Source: Chryseobacterium taiwanense (GTDB lineage: Bacteria > Bacteroidota > Bacteroidia > Flavobacteriales > Weeksellaceae). Taken from it: DNA of 64,000 nucleotides. A model generated the notes under the pieces. The model was not told the DNA's origin. It made no database searches and was given only the letters and a program-made list of their open reading frames with translations. The DNA lies in assembly GCF_000813825.1 (NCBI RefSeq), contig NZ_JWTA01000010.1:124001-188000 (forward strand). Reading direction: 5' to 3'. A program made the translations under genes and the position numbers. Shown one piece after another: positions 8,859-18,453 of this stretch (within the stretch, counting starts at the first letter, position 1; each line of letters opens with the position of its first letter).

Positions 8859-9809
8859 TTAGTTTTTATTATTCTTTCCGAACACTGAGAAATTGATATA
8901 TCTCTTCGGATTTGCTTTCATATCTTCTATTAAAGCATTCAGGTTGGTAGAAGCAGAATTCAGATTATTATACAACTGCTCGTCTTTCATCAGTTTACCT
9001 AAACTTCCTTGCCCTTTGTCAATTCCACCAATTACCTGATTTAGTTGCCCAACTGTAGCATCTAAATTTGCGATAGTAACATTCAACTTTTTAGTATCGA
9101 TGCTTTCTGCAAGATTTCCGTATTTATCCAAAGTCGTTTTACCGCTTTGCATCGTAACGCTTGCATCATCCAATACTTTTTGAAGCTTCGGATCATTGTG
9201 ACCTACCAAATTATTTACACTTCCTGCAGTCGTTTGTAATGCTCCAACTGTTTTATTAAGATTTGATAATAACGCTCTGATTTCAGCTCTGTTTTGGTCG
9301 TCAACAATTTTATTGGCATTTGACATTAAAGAATCAACTCTGTATAAAACAGTTTGCAGCTGATCTTTTACCGGTCCGACCTGAGAAGAAAGACTTCCCA
9401 TCATTCCCAGCTTGAAAGCTCCTTGTAATGTATCTCCGTCTTTTGCCGTTGCTCCACCATACACCAAGTTAACTCTCATTTCTTTTCCGGACATTAAACC
9501 CGGTTCGAAAATTTCTAATGTAGAATTTTTTGAGAATTCGAAACTATTATCAACAGTAATTTTAACAACGAATGTAATTTGTCCTGTTTTTGATGTTTGG
9601 GGAATGATTTTAACGACCTGTCCTACCTTCAAACCATTGATAGAAACAGGAGAAGATTGCGCTAATCCTTCTACATTATCATATTTTGCGTAAAATATAT
9701 TATCGGTAGTAAAAAGGCTTCTGCCTTTCATAAATTGAAATAATACGACAAAGCCTACGATAGCTAAAAGCGCGATGACACCTGCTTTTAATTCTTTACT
9801 GAACTTCAC
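8859..9809 (-). CDS. MlaD/MCE family lipid-transport protein
   Basis: 316 aa with one N-terminal membrane anchor (AGVIALLAIVGFVVLFQFM), then an MCE domain (about 38-120: YDNVEGLAQSSPVSINGLKVGQVVKI) and a long helical tail rich in Asn, Leu and Thr. MCE proteins form periplasmic hexameric rings that bind phospholipid and work with MlaE/MlaF-type ABC transporters. The matching permease and ATPase genes here are 17 kb away (27242-28809). The start is GTG; the next in-frame Met lies after the membrane anchor and would delete it. A perfect -7 element lies about 20 bases upstream, suggesting that this gene starts an operon running through the Fe-S genes. Confidence 0.88.
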   Translation of the reverse strand: MKFSKELKAGVIALLAIVGFVVLFQFMKGRSLFTTDNIFYAKYDNVEGLAQSSPVSINGLKVGQVVKIIPQTSKTGQITFVVKITVDNSFEFSKNSTLEIFEPGLMSGKEMRVNLVYGGATAKDGDTLQGAFKLGMMGSLSSQVGPVKDQLQTVLYRVDSLMSNANKIVDDQNRAEIRALLSNLNKTVGALQTTAGSVNNLVGHNDPKLQKVLDDASVTMQSGKTTLDKYGNLAESIDTKKLNVTIANLDATVGQLNQVIGGIDKGQGSLGKLMKDEQLYNNLNSASTNLNALIEDMKANPKRYINFSVFGKNNKN

Positions 9810-9830
9810 TTGCTAATTTTTTCTAATGAG

Positions 9831-9838
9831 CAAATATA
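9831..9838 (-). promoter_or_regulatory. -7 promoter element for the MCE operon
   Basis: On the minus strand this reads TATATTTG, an exact match to the Bacteroidetes -7 consensus TAnnTTTG, placed just upstream of the GTG start. No clear TTG -33 element is seen at the expected distance. Confidence 0.45.
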
Positions 9839-9888
9839 CTACATTTTAAATTAATGTTTTCGTTTATTGCTCTGCTTTAAATACAAAA

Positions 9889-9913
9889 AAAGACGACAAT
9901 AATTGCCGTCTTT
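9889..9913 (-). terminator. Rho-independent terminator of the PPIase gene
   Basis: Arms AAAGACG / CGTCTTT with a short AT-rich loop, followed on the minus strand by an unbroken T run. It lies 24 bases past the PPIase stop. Confidence 0.8.
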
Positions 9914-9936
9914 ATATTTCTATTTAGGAGTTTATT

Positions 9937-12078
9937 TTATTGTTGAGCTCCTACTTTATTCCAGATTTCAATTCTATAATCTTCGATATCTGCATTGTCT
10001 TGCAAGCTCTTCATCCAAGCCTGACCAAACATACCACCATTTCTCTGAGTTATAGACTCTGTAAACTGCTTAAGATCTCCAGGTTGTTTGTTTACGGTTT
10101 CGTTCTTTTTAACTAAAACATAAACTCCAGTTCCACCTTCAATTGGGTTAGAAACTTTACCTTTCGCTACTCCAAATGCAGCTCCCGCTACTTTAGGTTC
10201 CATAGCTCCTGCTACTGAAGGACTTAAAAGGTTTACCTGAGCAGACTGTTTTGTAGTTCCGAATTGCTTCGCAATCTGATCTAAATTACCAGCTTTACCG
10301 ATTTTCTCAGCAATTTGTTTTGCAGCCAATTTATTTTTAACGATAACTTCTATCTGATCTCTTACCGCTTCTGGATCAGCAAGACCTTTTTCTTGTTTTC
10401 CGTTTAGGTAAACAACAATTTTATCCCCTGTTCCGTCTACTGTAAAGAATTCAGTATCTCCTTTTTCTCTTTTCTTATCGAAAGCCCAGGCTAAGATATC
10501 TCCATCTTTATCTGTACCTAACCCTTGAAGCTGACCATCAAATCTTTTTGCTTGTTTTGGATTAGAGAATTGATAGTTTCCTTTTTTAGCAATATTCACG
10601 AAATCATTGAAAGATTTCCCTTGTACTTGCTGAATAAATCTCCTTGCTTTTTTATCTGTTTCTGCTTCTGTAGCATCAGATGGCTTCACTGATTTTACTA
10701 AATGAGCCACTTTATAACCCATTGCTCCAGATTTTTTATCATCCACACTGATAATATGATAACCGAAAGATGTTTCAGCTAAACCGATATCTCCTTTTTT
10801 ATGAGATGCTAAAAAGCTTAAATATCCTGGAGCAAACGGAGAAGATGGTGTTGTCCAACCTACGCTTCCACCTCTTTCAGCAGCTCCCGGCTCGTCAGAT
10901 TGAGCCAAATTAGCTTTAAACTTAGCAGGATCTGCTTTTACTTCTGCCATAATTTTATCTGCAAGAGCTTTAGCTTCTTCTTTAGTTCTTGTTGCTGTAG
11001 ATCTTTCTGCTCCTTTATAAGCGATCAAAATATGACTAGATGATGTAGAGTCTGAAGCTTTTTTATCTAAAAGTTTAGAAGCTACATATACGTTTTGCTC
11101 TTTATAAGGACCAAAAGTTTGTCCGATAGCAGCAGTAGCAATTTGTCCTTGCAATGCTTGTGGCAATTGGTTTGCTGCTACATATTGATCGTTGAAAGGC
11201 ATATCAGAATTTGCCATTACAAACATAGAATCATTCTTTGTATTCTGGAAGTTTTCAGTTCCTCCACTTGCATCAGTTCCTACTGAAAACAGTTTTGTCA
11301 TTTCTTTCTGCACTGCCGCATCATCTGCTGTACTTGGCTGCGAAGGGAAATATACAACTCCAATATTTCTGCTAGGTTCAGCTTTAAACATCACAGGGTG
11401 TTGTTTAATATAGTTAGCTAAATCTTCAGTACTTACGTTAATTTTAGTTTTTTGAAGGTAAGCTGCATAATCAACTTTTACAAAATCTATATCTGCAAGC
11501 TGATCTCTCTGCTTCATCAATTCTTCAGCTTCTTTTTTCCCTGTAGTAATTCCTGCAGAGATGTTTGCGAAGACCTGTCTAGCCATTAGTCTATATTCAA
11601 TTGATTTTCTTGTTTTCAACCATTGATTATAGCCTTCAGGACTCATGTTTTTCATGTCCTCTATCTGTTTTTTAAGCTCCTGAGTCTTAAAATTACCTTT
11701 CTCATCAAAGAATTGTTGATTTTGAGCAAACATTTGATCGTATTGAAGTTGATTCCAGAAATAATCTTCTGTCATTTCAAATCCTAATTTTTCAAATTGC
11801 TGCTTGATCAGTTTTGACTGAACCAACAATTGCCAAGCCTGCTCCTCAAGACCATTTTTTGGTTGACCTTGTTGCTCTGCTTGCTGCTGTAATACAAAAA
11901 GCTGGTCGCTAAACTCTTCACGAGTAATTTTTTCACCATTTACTTTTCCTAAAACATCAGGATTTTTACCAAACACCTTATCAATACTGTCCGGGTTTAC
12001 CAAGAACGCCAAAAGCGCCAATGCAATTACTCCCATCAAAAGCCAAGGTCTACTCCTAATCTGTCCTAAAATTGCCAT
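9937..12078 (-). CDS. Membrane-anchored peptidylprolyl isomerase (PpiD/SurA-like)
   Basis: 713-aa periplasmic folding factor. The N-terminus has a single membrane anchor (PWLLMGVIALALLAFLV, about 10-26), followed by a SurA-N-like helical chaperone region (VNGEKITREEFSDQLF onward) and a parvulin-type rotamase domain (about 346-460: SSHILIAYKG, ERGGSVGWT, FGYHIISVDDK). The second half repeats PPIase-like features without a clear second active site. Proteins of this kind assist folding of exported and outer-membrane proteins. The gene has its own terminator and is followed by the MCE gene. No linked regulator is seen. Confidence 0.85.
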   Translation of the reverse strand: MAILGQIRSRPWLLMGVIALALLAFLVNPDSIDKVFGKNPDVLGKVNGEKITREEFSDQLFVLQQQAEQQGQPKNGLEEQAWQLLVQSKLIKQQFEKLGFEMTEDYFWNQLQYDQMFAQNQQFFDEKGNFKTQELKKQIEDMKNMSPEGYNQWLKTRKSIEYRLMARQVFANISAGITTGKKEAEELMKQRDQLADIDFVKVDYAAYLQKTKINVSTEDLANYIKQHPVMFKAEPSRNIGVVYFPSQPSTADDAAVQKEMTKLFSVGTDASGGTENFQNTKNDSMFVMANSDMPFNDQYVAANQLPQALQGQIATAAIGQTFGPYKEQNVYVASKLLDKKASDSTSSSHILIAYKGAERSTATRTKEEAKALADKIMAEVKADPAKFKANLAQSDEPGAAERGGSVGWTTPSSPFAPGYLSFLASHKKGDIGLAETSFGYHIISVDDKKSGAMGYKVAHLVKSVKPSDATEAETDKKARRFIQQVQGKSFNDFVNIAKKGNYQFSNPKQAKRFDGQLQGLGTDKDGDILAWAFDKKREKGDTEFFTVDGTGDKIVVYLNGKQEKGLADPEAVRDQIEVIVKNKLAAKQIAEKIGKAGNLDQIAKQFGTTKQSAQVNLLSPSVAGAMEPKVAGAAFGVAKGKVSNPIEGGTGVYVLVKKNETVNKQPGDLKQFTESITQRNGGMFGQAWMKSLQDNADIEDYRIEIWNKVGAQQ

Positions 12079-12252
12079 TTTATATATTATAGTTTTTTAT
12101 CAGTTTGCGAAAATACACATTTTTAAGAAATTACAGAAATCTAAGTTCTTTTTTTAATTTTTAAAATGAAAATTTTATAAAAAAGGAAATTTTGACCGCA
12201 TTTTTTCATAAAAAACAAATGGCATAAGTATTGTGCATTTTACAGCAACATC

Positions 12253-12283
12253 CTATAATATGTATTTTCAAAGTATATTATAG
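12253..12283. promoter_or_regulatory. Inverted repeat upstream of lon
   Basis: Perfect 9-bp arms CTATAATAT / ATATTATAG separated by 13 bases, ending about 55 bases before the lon ATG, between the divergent PPIase and lon genes. It could be an operator for a heat-shock or other repressor; it is AT-rich, so chance is possible. Confidence 0.3.
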
Positions 12284-12337
12284 AATATTCCTTTAACGAT
12301 TTAACATGGAAATGACAATTTGTCATTCAACATAATT

Positions 12338-14743
12338 ATGACAGAATTTGAAGATATGAGCTTAGAAGAAATGATCAGTGACGGATTTGATATTGTAGCT
12401 GAAGAGATCAATCTTTCTGACCTCTCAGAGACAGAGAAAAATTCGGAACAAAAAATATTCCCTATACTTCCCGTAAGAAACATGGTAATGTTTCCTAATG
12501 TGGTAATTCCTATTACAGCAGGAAGAAAAACCTCTATACAGCTTCTTGAAGAAGCACAAAAAAACGGAGATTTTATTGGTATCGTAAGTCAGAAAAACTC
12601 AGAGCTTGAATCACCGACTGAAAAAGACCTTTATCATACCGGTACTTTAGCAAAAATCATTAAAATCATCAAGCTTCCGGAGGGTAATATTACAGCAATT
12701 ACGAAAGGATTCCACAGGTTTAAGATCAAAAAAATGATTGAAGCACAGCCTTATTTCAAAGCTGAAATTTCAAAATTAAAAGATTCTAAGCCTAAGAACA
12801 AGGAAGAATATGAAGCATTGTTGGAAAACGTTAAAGATCTGGCATTGAAAATCATAGAACTAGATCCAAACATTCCGAATGCAGCAAATTTTGCTATAAA
12901 GAACATCAATAATAATGATGATTTATTAAATTTCATCTGCACCAACGCTAATTTTTCATCTGTTGAAAAGCAAAAACTGCTTGAAGAGAAAAACATGATG
13001 GAAAGAGCGAACAAATGCTATGAAATGATGCATGAAGATTTCAGAAAGCTTGAACTAAGAAATCAAATTCATCAGAAAACATCAAAGGATCTTGACAAAC
13101 AACAAAGAGAATATTTTCTAAATCAGCAGATTAGAACCATCCAGGAAGAACTTGGAGGTGGGCCAGAAAGTGATGTTGAAGATCTGATCGCCAAAGCAAG
13201 AAAGAAAACATGGAGCACGGAAGTTGAAGAGCATTTCCAAAAGGAAATCAGCAGATTACAACGTCAGAACCCTAATTCACCGGATTATAATGTTCAGAGA
13301 AATTATTTGGATTTCTTTACAGATCTTCCTTGGGAAACGTATACAAAAGACGTTTTTGATATTGCCAAAGCAGAGAAAATTCTAGATAAAGCTCACTTCG
13401 GATTAGAGGATATCAAAAAAAGAATTTTAGAACACATGGCTGTTTTAAAACTGAAAAACAACATGAAATCCCCTATTCTATTATTGGTTGGCCCTCCTGG
13501 AGTTGGTAAAACTTCATTAGGAAAATCTATTGCAGATGCATTGGGAAGAAAATATGTGAGACTTTCTTTGGGAGGACTTCACGATGAGAGCGAAATCCGT
13601 GGACATAGAAAAACGTATATTGGAGCAATGGCGGGAAGAATCCTTCAATCGATTAAAAAATCCGGAACTTCCAATCCAGTAATTGTTTTGGATGAGATGG
13701 ATAAAATCGGACAAGGCTTACATGGGGATCCAAGTTCTGCACTTTTAGAAGTTCTTGATCCTGAACAAAATAAATCTTTCTATGATAATTTCTTAGAAAT
13801 GGGTTATGATTTGTCTAAAGTGATGTTCATTGCAACGGCAAACTCATTATCTACCATTCAAACTCCATTGTTAGACAGAACTGAAATCATCCAGATTGCA
13901 GGATACACTTTGGAAGAAAAGATTGAAATTGCAAAGAGACATTTAATTAAAAAGCAGCAGGATGAAAATGGTTTGGATTCAAAATCATTTAAACTGGGGA
14001 ATGCTGAATTAAAACATATTATTGAAGCTCACACATCAGAAAGCGGTGTACGATCTTTAGAGAAAAGAATTGCTTCTATTGCTCGTTGGGTAGCTTTACA
14101 AACTGCATTAGATAAAGAATATGATACTAAAATTTCTGTTGAAAAAGTTGACGAGATTTTAGGGGTTCCAAGACTGAAAAGTTTATCGGAAATCACCGGA
14201 GTTCCGGGAGTCGTAACAGGTTTAGCCTGGACAAGCGTTGGCGGAGATATCTTATTCATTGAAAGCATTTTAAGCAATGGAAAAGGAGCTTTATCCATGA
14301 CAGGAAACCTTGGAACGGTCATGAAAGAATCTGCAACGATTGCCCTTGAATATATTAAAGCAAAGCATGATGAATTAGGAATTTCTCAGGAGGACATTGA
14401 AAAACATAATATTCACGTTCACGTTCCGGAAGGAGCAACTCCAAAAGACGGACCTTCTGCGGGTATTGCTATGTTAACTTCAATGGTTTCATCATTTAAA
14501 AATAAAAAGGTAAAACCTCATCTTGCAATGACGGGAGAAATTACTTTAAGAGGAAAAGTACTTCCGGTTGGAGGAATTAAAGAAAAACTTCTTGCTGCCA
14601 CCAGAGCAGGAATTAAAGAGGTAATTCTTTGTGAAGCCAACAGAAAGGATGTAGAAGAAATCAAAAAAGATTATTTAAAGAACCTTAAAGTTCACTACGT
14701 CAACAGAATGGAAGAGGTAATCGATATTGCTATCGAAAAATAA
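12338..14743 (+). CDS. lon: ATP-dependent protease Lon (LonA)
   Basis: 801-aa cytosolic AAA+ serine protease that degrades misfolded and regulatory proteins. The order is an N-terminal substrate-binding domain ([18 protein letters not shown]), a coiled middle region, AAA+ module with Walker [10 protein letters not shown] and Walker [10 protein letters not shown], and a C-terminal protease domain with catalytic Ser in [10 protein letters not shown] and Lys in [11 protein letters not shown]. The length is normal for LonA. The ATG (MTEFEDM) is chosen over a TTG six codons upstream; the preceding TAATT is AT-rich, as expected for Bacteroidetes. It has its own terminator and is monocistronic. Confidence 0.97.
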   Translation: MTEFEDMSLEEMISDGFDIVAEEINLSDLSETEKNSEQKIFPILPVRNMVMFPNVVIPITAGRKTSIQLLEEAQKNGDFIGIVSQKNSELESPTEKDLYHTGTLAKIIKIIKLPEGNITAITKGFHRFKIKKMIEAQPYFKAEISKLKDSKPKNKEEYEALLENVKDLALKIIELDPNIPNAANFAIKNINNNDDLLNFICTNANFSSVEKQKLLEEKNMMERANKCYEMMHEDFRKLELRNQIHQKTSKDLDKQQREYFLNQQIRTIQEELGGGPESDVEDLIAKARKKTWSTEVEEHFQKEISRLQRQNPNSPDYNVQRNYLDFFTDLPWETYTKDVFDIAKAEKILDKAHFGLEDIKKRILEHMAVLKLKNNMKSPILLLVGPPGVGKTSLGKSIADALGRKYVRLSLGGLHDESEIRGHRKTYIGAMAGRILQSIKKSGTSNPVIVLDEMDKIGQGLHGDPSSALLEVLDPEQNKSFYDNFLEMGYDLSKVMFIATANSLSTIQTPLLDRTEIIQIAGYTLEEKIEIAKRHLIKKQQDENGLDSKSFKLGNAELKHIIEAHTSESGVRSLEKRIASIARWVALQTALDKEYDTKISVEKVDEILGVPRLKSLSEITGVPGVVTGLAWTSVGGDILFIESILSNGKGALSMTGNLGTVMKESATIALEYIKAKHDELGISQEDIEKHNIHVHVPEGATPKDGPSAGIAMLTSMVSSFKNKKVKPHLAMTGEITLRGKVLPVGGIKEKLLAATRAGIKEVILCEANRKDVEEIKKDYLKNLKVHYVNRMEEVIDIAIEK

Positions 14744-14777
14744 TTCGCAACATATTAACATTCTCAATATAAAGAAA

Positions 14778-14807
14778 ACACGTTTCAGATTTCTGAGACG
14801 TGTTTTT
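14778..14807 (+). terminator. Rho-independent terminator of lon
   Basis: 11-bp arms ACACGTTTCAG / CTGAGACGTGT (one G-T pair) with loop ATTT, followed by TTTT, 35 bases after the lon stop. Confidence 0.85.
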
Positions 14808-14873
14808 GATTTATACACAAAACACTCATTATTCAAAGTGTTTTCTTAACTTTATGCTGCAGATTTTGAATTT

Positions 14874-15986
14874 ATGAATTTTCTCAGGCTTCCATTTCTT
14901 GTTAAACTTACCCTCGTTATCGTTTCCCTTATCGGAATCGTTTATATTTTAGCACTCGGACAGAGCATTTTAGCTCCATTCTTTTTAGCATTTTTAATGG
15001 CGATGCTGTTTTTACCATTTGCTACTTTTTTAGAAAGAAGGCTAAGATTTCCAAGATCGGTTTCAACAATGACATCGGTGCTCATCATGTTGATTTTTTT
15101 AAGTGGTATGATTTATTTCTTCGGATCGCAGTTATCTACTTTCAGCAAAGACATTCCTCATCTAAGAGATCAGTTTATCAGTGTATTTGACAATCTTCAA
15201 CATTGGGTTTCGAGAACTTTCAACATAAAAATTAATGATCAGCTTGATTATATTGATCAGGGATTAAACAAGCTCCTTTCTTCTTCAGGATTGATTTTAG
15301 GATTTACTTTGGGAGTATTCTCGACAGGATTTGCTTTTATTTTATTCTTCATCTTATTTTTCATTTTCATCCTGAATTACAGAAGGACTTTAAACAATTT
15401 TATCGTAGCGGTTTTTAACGAAAAACATAAAACAAGCGTACAGGAAGTCGTAACACAGGTGAGAATAATGACAAAGAAATATATTATTGGTCTTTGTCTT
15501 CAGGTATTCATTGTATCAATTCTTACTTCAATTGTTCTTACAGTTTTAGGGGTGAAATACGCCATCCTTCTTGCTGTTCTTACGGGATTACTGAATGTAA
15601 TTCCTTATCTGGGAATTTGTCTTTCGCTAGTCATTTCCTGTTTTATCGCTTTTGCAACCGGAACCCCTTCCACGTGTATCTATGTTACGATTGGTTATAT
15701 TGCGGTTCATATTATTGATGGGAATATTGTTCTACCGTTTGTTGTGGGTTCAAAAGTAAAGATCAATGCTCTTTTTTCATTTTTAGGAATCATTATCGGA
15801 GAACATCTATGGGGAATCGCCGGAATGTTCCTATGTATTCCTGCCATTGCTATTATAAAAATAATTTTTGAAAGAGTTGATGGACTTCAACCTTGGGGAA
15901 ATCTACTCGGAGAGGAACACAAACCCCATAAAAAGAAAAAGAAGTATAAAATTTCGAAGAATATTACTCTGGAAGAAAAGGATTAA
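14874..15986 (+). CDS. AI-2E family transporter (TqsA/PerM type)
   Basis: 370-aa inner-membrane protein of the AI-2E exporter / PerM superfamily (PF01594). There are about seven to eight transmembrane helices. The central soluble region (about 110-140) is followed by the family's conserved helical pair with the motif GLLNVIPYLGICLSLV and later GNIVLPFVVGSKVKINALFSFLGIIIGEHLWGIAGMFLCIPAIAIIKII. Family members have been proposed to export autoinducer-2 or to act as ion/small-molecule permeases; the true substrate here is unknown. The C-terminus is a basic tail (HKPHKKKKKYK). It is followed by a strong terminator and convergent with the leader-peptide gene. Confidence 0.88.
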   Translation: MNFLRLPFLVKLTLVIVSLIGIVYILALGQSILAPFFLAFLMAMLFLPFATFLERRLRFPRSVSTMTSVLIMLIFLSGMIYFFGSQLSTFSKDIPHLRDQFISVFDNLQHWVSRTFNIKINDQLDYIDQGLNKLLSSSGLILGFTLGVFSTGFAFILFFILFFIFILNYRRTLNNFIVAVFNEKHKTSVQEVVTQVRIMTKKYIIGLCLQVFIVSILTSIVLTVLGVKYAILLAVLTGLLNVIPYLGICLSLVISCFIAFATGTPSTCIYVTIGYIAVHIIDGNIVLPFVVGSKVKINALFSFLGIIIGEHLWGIAGMFLCIPAIAIIKIIFERVDGLQPWGNLLGEEHKPHKKKKKYKISKNITLEEKD

Positions 15987-16020
15987 TCATAACCACTTCC
16001 AAACAAAAGTTAAAGATATA

Positions 16021-16049
16021 AGTAAAGCCTTCAAATTGAAGGCTTTACT
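16021..16049 (+). terminator. Terminator between AI-2E permease and the leader-peptide gene
   Basis: Near-perfect 14-bp arms, AGTAAAGCCTTCAA and its complement, followed by TTTTTT on the plus strand. The hairpin also lies 3 bases from the stop of the minus-strand peptide gene, but on that strand the T run is short, so it mainly serves the plus-strand permease. Confidence 0.85.
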
Positions 16050-16052
16050 TTT

Positions 16053-16295
16053 TTACAATGCGCAAAGTGGCTGTAATCCGTTCGGACATGTTTCTGTACA
16101 AAGAATATAAGTTCCTACGTCTGGACAATACCCATATTCGGGTCCTGTTGGTGGACCTCCAGGACCTCCTAAACACGGATCTCCTGGCGGAATTTTACAT
16201 GGGCAACCTACAGGTCCGATATCACATAATCCGGAACCTCCTCCTAGAACTTCTTTTAAATCTGTCCGATTTAATTTTTTAAGATTTTTCAACAT
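16053..16295 (-). CDS. Double-glycine leader peptide, Cys/Gly/Pro-rich (bacteriocin-like or RiPP precursor)
   Basis: 80 aa. The first 19 residues, MLKNLKKLNRTDLKEVLGG, are a clear double-glycine leader: basic start, amphipathic helix with an Lxx(E/D)LKEV-like motif, GG cleavage site. The remaining 61 residues are rich in Gly and Pro and hold eight Cys (24, 31, 33, 41, 57, 66, 70, 78), including a CPC. This matches the short GG-leader peptides that Chryseobacterium species encode in many copies and that are listed as bacteriocin-like or as RiPP precursors. Export would need a C39-peptidase ABC transporter, and none lies in the window. A perfect -7 element sits about 30 bases upstream. The product may be disulfide-bonded or enzymatically modified; the sequence does not decide. 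Confidence 0.75.
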   Translation of the reverse strand: MLKNLKKLNRTDLKEVLGGGSGLCDIGPVGCPCKIPPGDPCLGGPGGPPTGPEYGYCPDVGTYILCTETCPNGLQPLCAL

Positions 16296-16324
16296 AATAT
16301 TTTGTTTTAATTTGTCTGGTAAAA

Positions 16325-16332
16325 CAAATATA
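16325..16332 (-). promoter_or_regulatory. -7 promoter element for the leader-peptide gene
   Basis: The minus strand reads TATATTTG, an exact TAnnTTTG match, about 30 bases before the peptide ATG. No TTG is present at -33. Confidence 0.45.
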
Positions 16333-16446
16333 TAAAATCAAAAGATATGCGGATTATTATTTCATAAAATAGAAGATATTTTTAAAGTTATTTACTCTTT
16401 TATCAATGAATTAGAATTTTATTTAACTTTAATAAAAAATAAACCT

Positions 16447-16824
16447 ATGAAAATAATAAAATTCATTCTATGCCTTCTTTTCGGGTTAATGTTCATTAAT
16501 GCAGGATTAAACAAATTCTTCAATTACATGCCCATGGAAAAACCAACTCCTGAACAGATGAAACTTTTTGCTGCGTTTGGAGAAATTCATTGGTTGATGC
16601 CATTAGTCGGGATCGTTGAAGTTATTGGTGGATTATTATTCATCTCCCCAAAGACAAGAGCCTTAGGCGCAATTGTTATTTTACCTGTAATGGTAGGAAT
16701 CGTACTGCATGTTTTCACTATAGATAAATCACCAATGGGAATGTCCATCGGTGGAATTCTATTTTTAATTAATCTTTGGATGATTATTGATAATAAAGAA
16801 AAATATAAAGCTTTGGTAAGCTGA
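16447..16824 (+). CDS. DoxX family membrane protein
   Basis: 125 aa with four transmembrane helices, starting MKIIKFILCLLFGLMFINAGLNKFFNYMP. The GLNKF segment and the second helix WLMPLVGIVEVIGGLLF are the DoxX/DoxD-like signature. DoxX-like proteins are small inner-membrane proteins linked in other bacteria to quinone or thiol redox processes; the role here is unknown. It is divergent from the leader-peptide gene and convergent with the acyl-CoA dehydrogenase gene, so it is likely monocistronic. Confidence 0.8.
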   Translation: MKIIKFILCLLFGLMFINAGLNKFFNYMPMEKPTPEQMKLFAAFGEIHWLMPLVGIVEVIGGLLFISPKTRALGAIVILPVMVGIVLHVFTIDKSPMGMSIGGILFLINLWMIIDNKEKYKALVS

Positions 16825-16827
16825 TTA

Positions 16828-16886
16828 AAAAAGTGAAGGGTCAATAATGAATTTTGCTACGCAAGTAAATTGACCCTTCACTTTTT
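16828..16886. terminator. Bidirectional terminator between doxX-like and acyl-CoA dehydrogenase genes
   Basis: Perfect 18-bp arms (AAAAAGTGAAGGGTCAAT and its complement) around a 23-base loop. It has A/T tracts on both sides and serves both convergent genes. Confidence 0.85.
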
Positions 16887-16888
16887 GA

Positions 16889-18247
16889 TCATACAAATGC
16901 ACTGAAACCTGTAATGGATCTTCCTACAATCAAGGAATTAATCTCTTTCGTTCCTTCATAAGAATAAATTGCTTCTGCATCGGCAACAAATCTTGCGACA
17001 TCATATTCAAGTAAAATTCCGTTTCCGCCCATCACTTCACGGGCTCTGGAAACAATATCTCTGGTTCTTAATGTACAGAAAACTTTAGCTAAAGAAGCAT
17101 GTTCATCTTTCAAAATCCCTTCATCCTGCATTTCTGAAAGTCTGAAAACCATGGTCTGCATTGCGGTAAGATTTGACAACATTTCTACCAAATGCCCCTG
17201 AATCATCTGAAAAGAAGCGATAGGTTTTCCAAATTGTTCTCTTTTTCTTGTATAGTCTAAAGCACTTTCATAAGCTCCTCTTGCACAACCCGTCGCCATC
17301 CAGGCAACCCCTGCTCTCGTCATTTGCAAAACTTTTGCTGTGTCTTTAAATGAATTGGCATTCTGTAATCTATTTTCTTCTGTTACTAAACAATCTTTCA
17401 ATGTAATTAATCCGTTCTGAACGATTCTTAACGCCATTTTCCCTTTAATTTTCTCAACAGAATAACCGGGATTATCTTTTTCAACAATAAAACCTTTTAC
17501 CTCTCCATCATCTAAATCTCTCGCCCAAATGATAATAATATCTGCAAATGTTGCATTTCCGATCCATTTTTTCTGACCATTCAGAATCCAGCCTTCAGGA
17601 GTTTTTTTACATGTTACCGTCAAGCCTCCTGCCGCTCCGGAACCTACCTCCGGCTCTGTTAAACCAAATGCTCCGATTTTTTCAAATTTCTGCATTTGAG
17701 GAAGCCATTTCTGTTTCTGCTCTTCTGAACCACAGATATAAATAGAACCCATTGATAATCCTGACTGCACGCCAAAGAATGTCGCAATTGAAGCATCAAC
17801 TCGCGCCATTTCCATTGCCAAAACTCCTTCCATTAAAAAAGGCATTCCCGGACAGCCGTATCCTTCATACGTAACTCCACAGATATCTAATTTCTGGAAT
17901 TTTGGAATCAGTTCAAATGGAAATTCATCACGCAACCAGTAATGATTTACCAAAGGTTTTACTTCTTTTTCCATGAAAGTTCTTACTTTAAGCTGAACTT
18001 CCCGCTGTTCAGGGCTCAACGTATGATAAATATCGTAGAAATCTCCGTCTATGGGCGGAAGCTCTTTCTTTTTCTTATTCGGATCTAGCATTTTCATTAA
18101 GCCTCCAAGCTGTTTATCATCGAGTTTGGAGAAACTTTGCATCAGTTTTGGAAGATCTACTTTTTTAGAAATAGCACTCAACTGATCAAAGTCTATGGAT
18201 CTGAATAACTCAATCGCGTTTCTGATTTTGGAAAAAGTATTTGACAT
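16889..18247 (-). CDS. Acyl-CoA dehydrogenase, glutaryl-CoA dehydrogenase-like
   Basis: 452-aa FAD enzyme that oxidises an acyl-CoA to the enoyl-CoA. An N-terminal extension of about 60 residues precedes the three usual domains. FGLTEPEVGSGAAG is the FAD/substrate signature, REQFGKPIASFQMIQGHL is the C-terminal dehydrogenase signature, and the catalytic Glu lies in YSYEGTKEINSLIVGRSITGFSAF. That ending, with YEGT and GRxxTGxxAF, resembles glutaryl-CoA dehydrogenase more than short-chain enzymes, which would place it in lysine or tryptophan breakdown. Substrate specificity is inferred. It is monocistronic and faces a shared terminator. Confidence 0.88.
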   Translation of the reverse strand: MSNTFSKIRNAIELFRSIDFDQLSAISKKVDLPKLMQSFSKLDDKQLGGLMKMLDPNKKKKELPPIDGDFYDIYHTLSPEQREVQLKVRTFMEKEVKPLVNHYWLRDEFPFELIPKFQKLDICGVTYEGYGCPGMPFLMEGVLAMEMARVDASIATFFGVQSGLSMGSIYICGSEEQKQKWLPQMQKFEKIGAFGLTEPEVGSGAAGGLTVTCKKTPEGWILNGQKKWIGNATFADIIIIWARDLDDGEVKGFIVEKDNPGYSVEKIKGKMALRIVQNGLITLKDCLVTEENRLQNANSFKDTAKVLQMTRAGVAWMATGCARGAYESALDYTRKREQFGKPIASFQMIQGHLVEMLSNLTAMQTMVFRLSEMQDEGILKDEHASLAKVFCTLRTRDIVSRAREVMGGNGILLEYDVARFVADAEAIYSYEGTKEINSLIVGRSITGFSAFV

Positions 18248-18453
18248 AGTAATGATTGTGTATTTGATTTGTAAAAGTTAAGCAAAAATTACTCCGAAAA
18301 CAAAGACCTTCCATCAAAGTTATTTTACAAAACACTGAATTTTAACATTTTAAAACAGATTTTCTCTTTACAAAATTTTTACGCTTGATTTTCAATTTTT
18401 ACAAATGATTCGGTTAGAACTTTGAGGTAAGCAAAACATTAAAAATCAACGTT

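Noticed and set aside
12190..12240. Sigma54-like TGGCA...TGTGCA upstream of lon
   Set aside because: The GG to GC spacing is 12 bases, not 10, so it does not fit a sigma54 promoter.
12320..12337. TTG start giving six extra residues to Lon
   Set aside because: The ATG at 12338 starts a typical LonA N-terminus, and the extra residues (MSFNII) look like translated leader.
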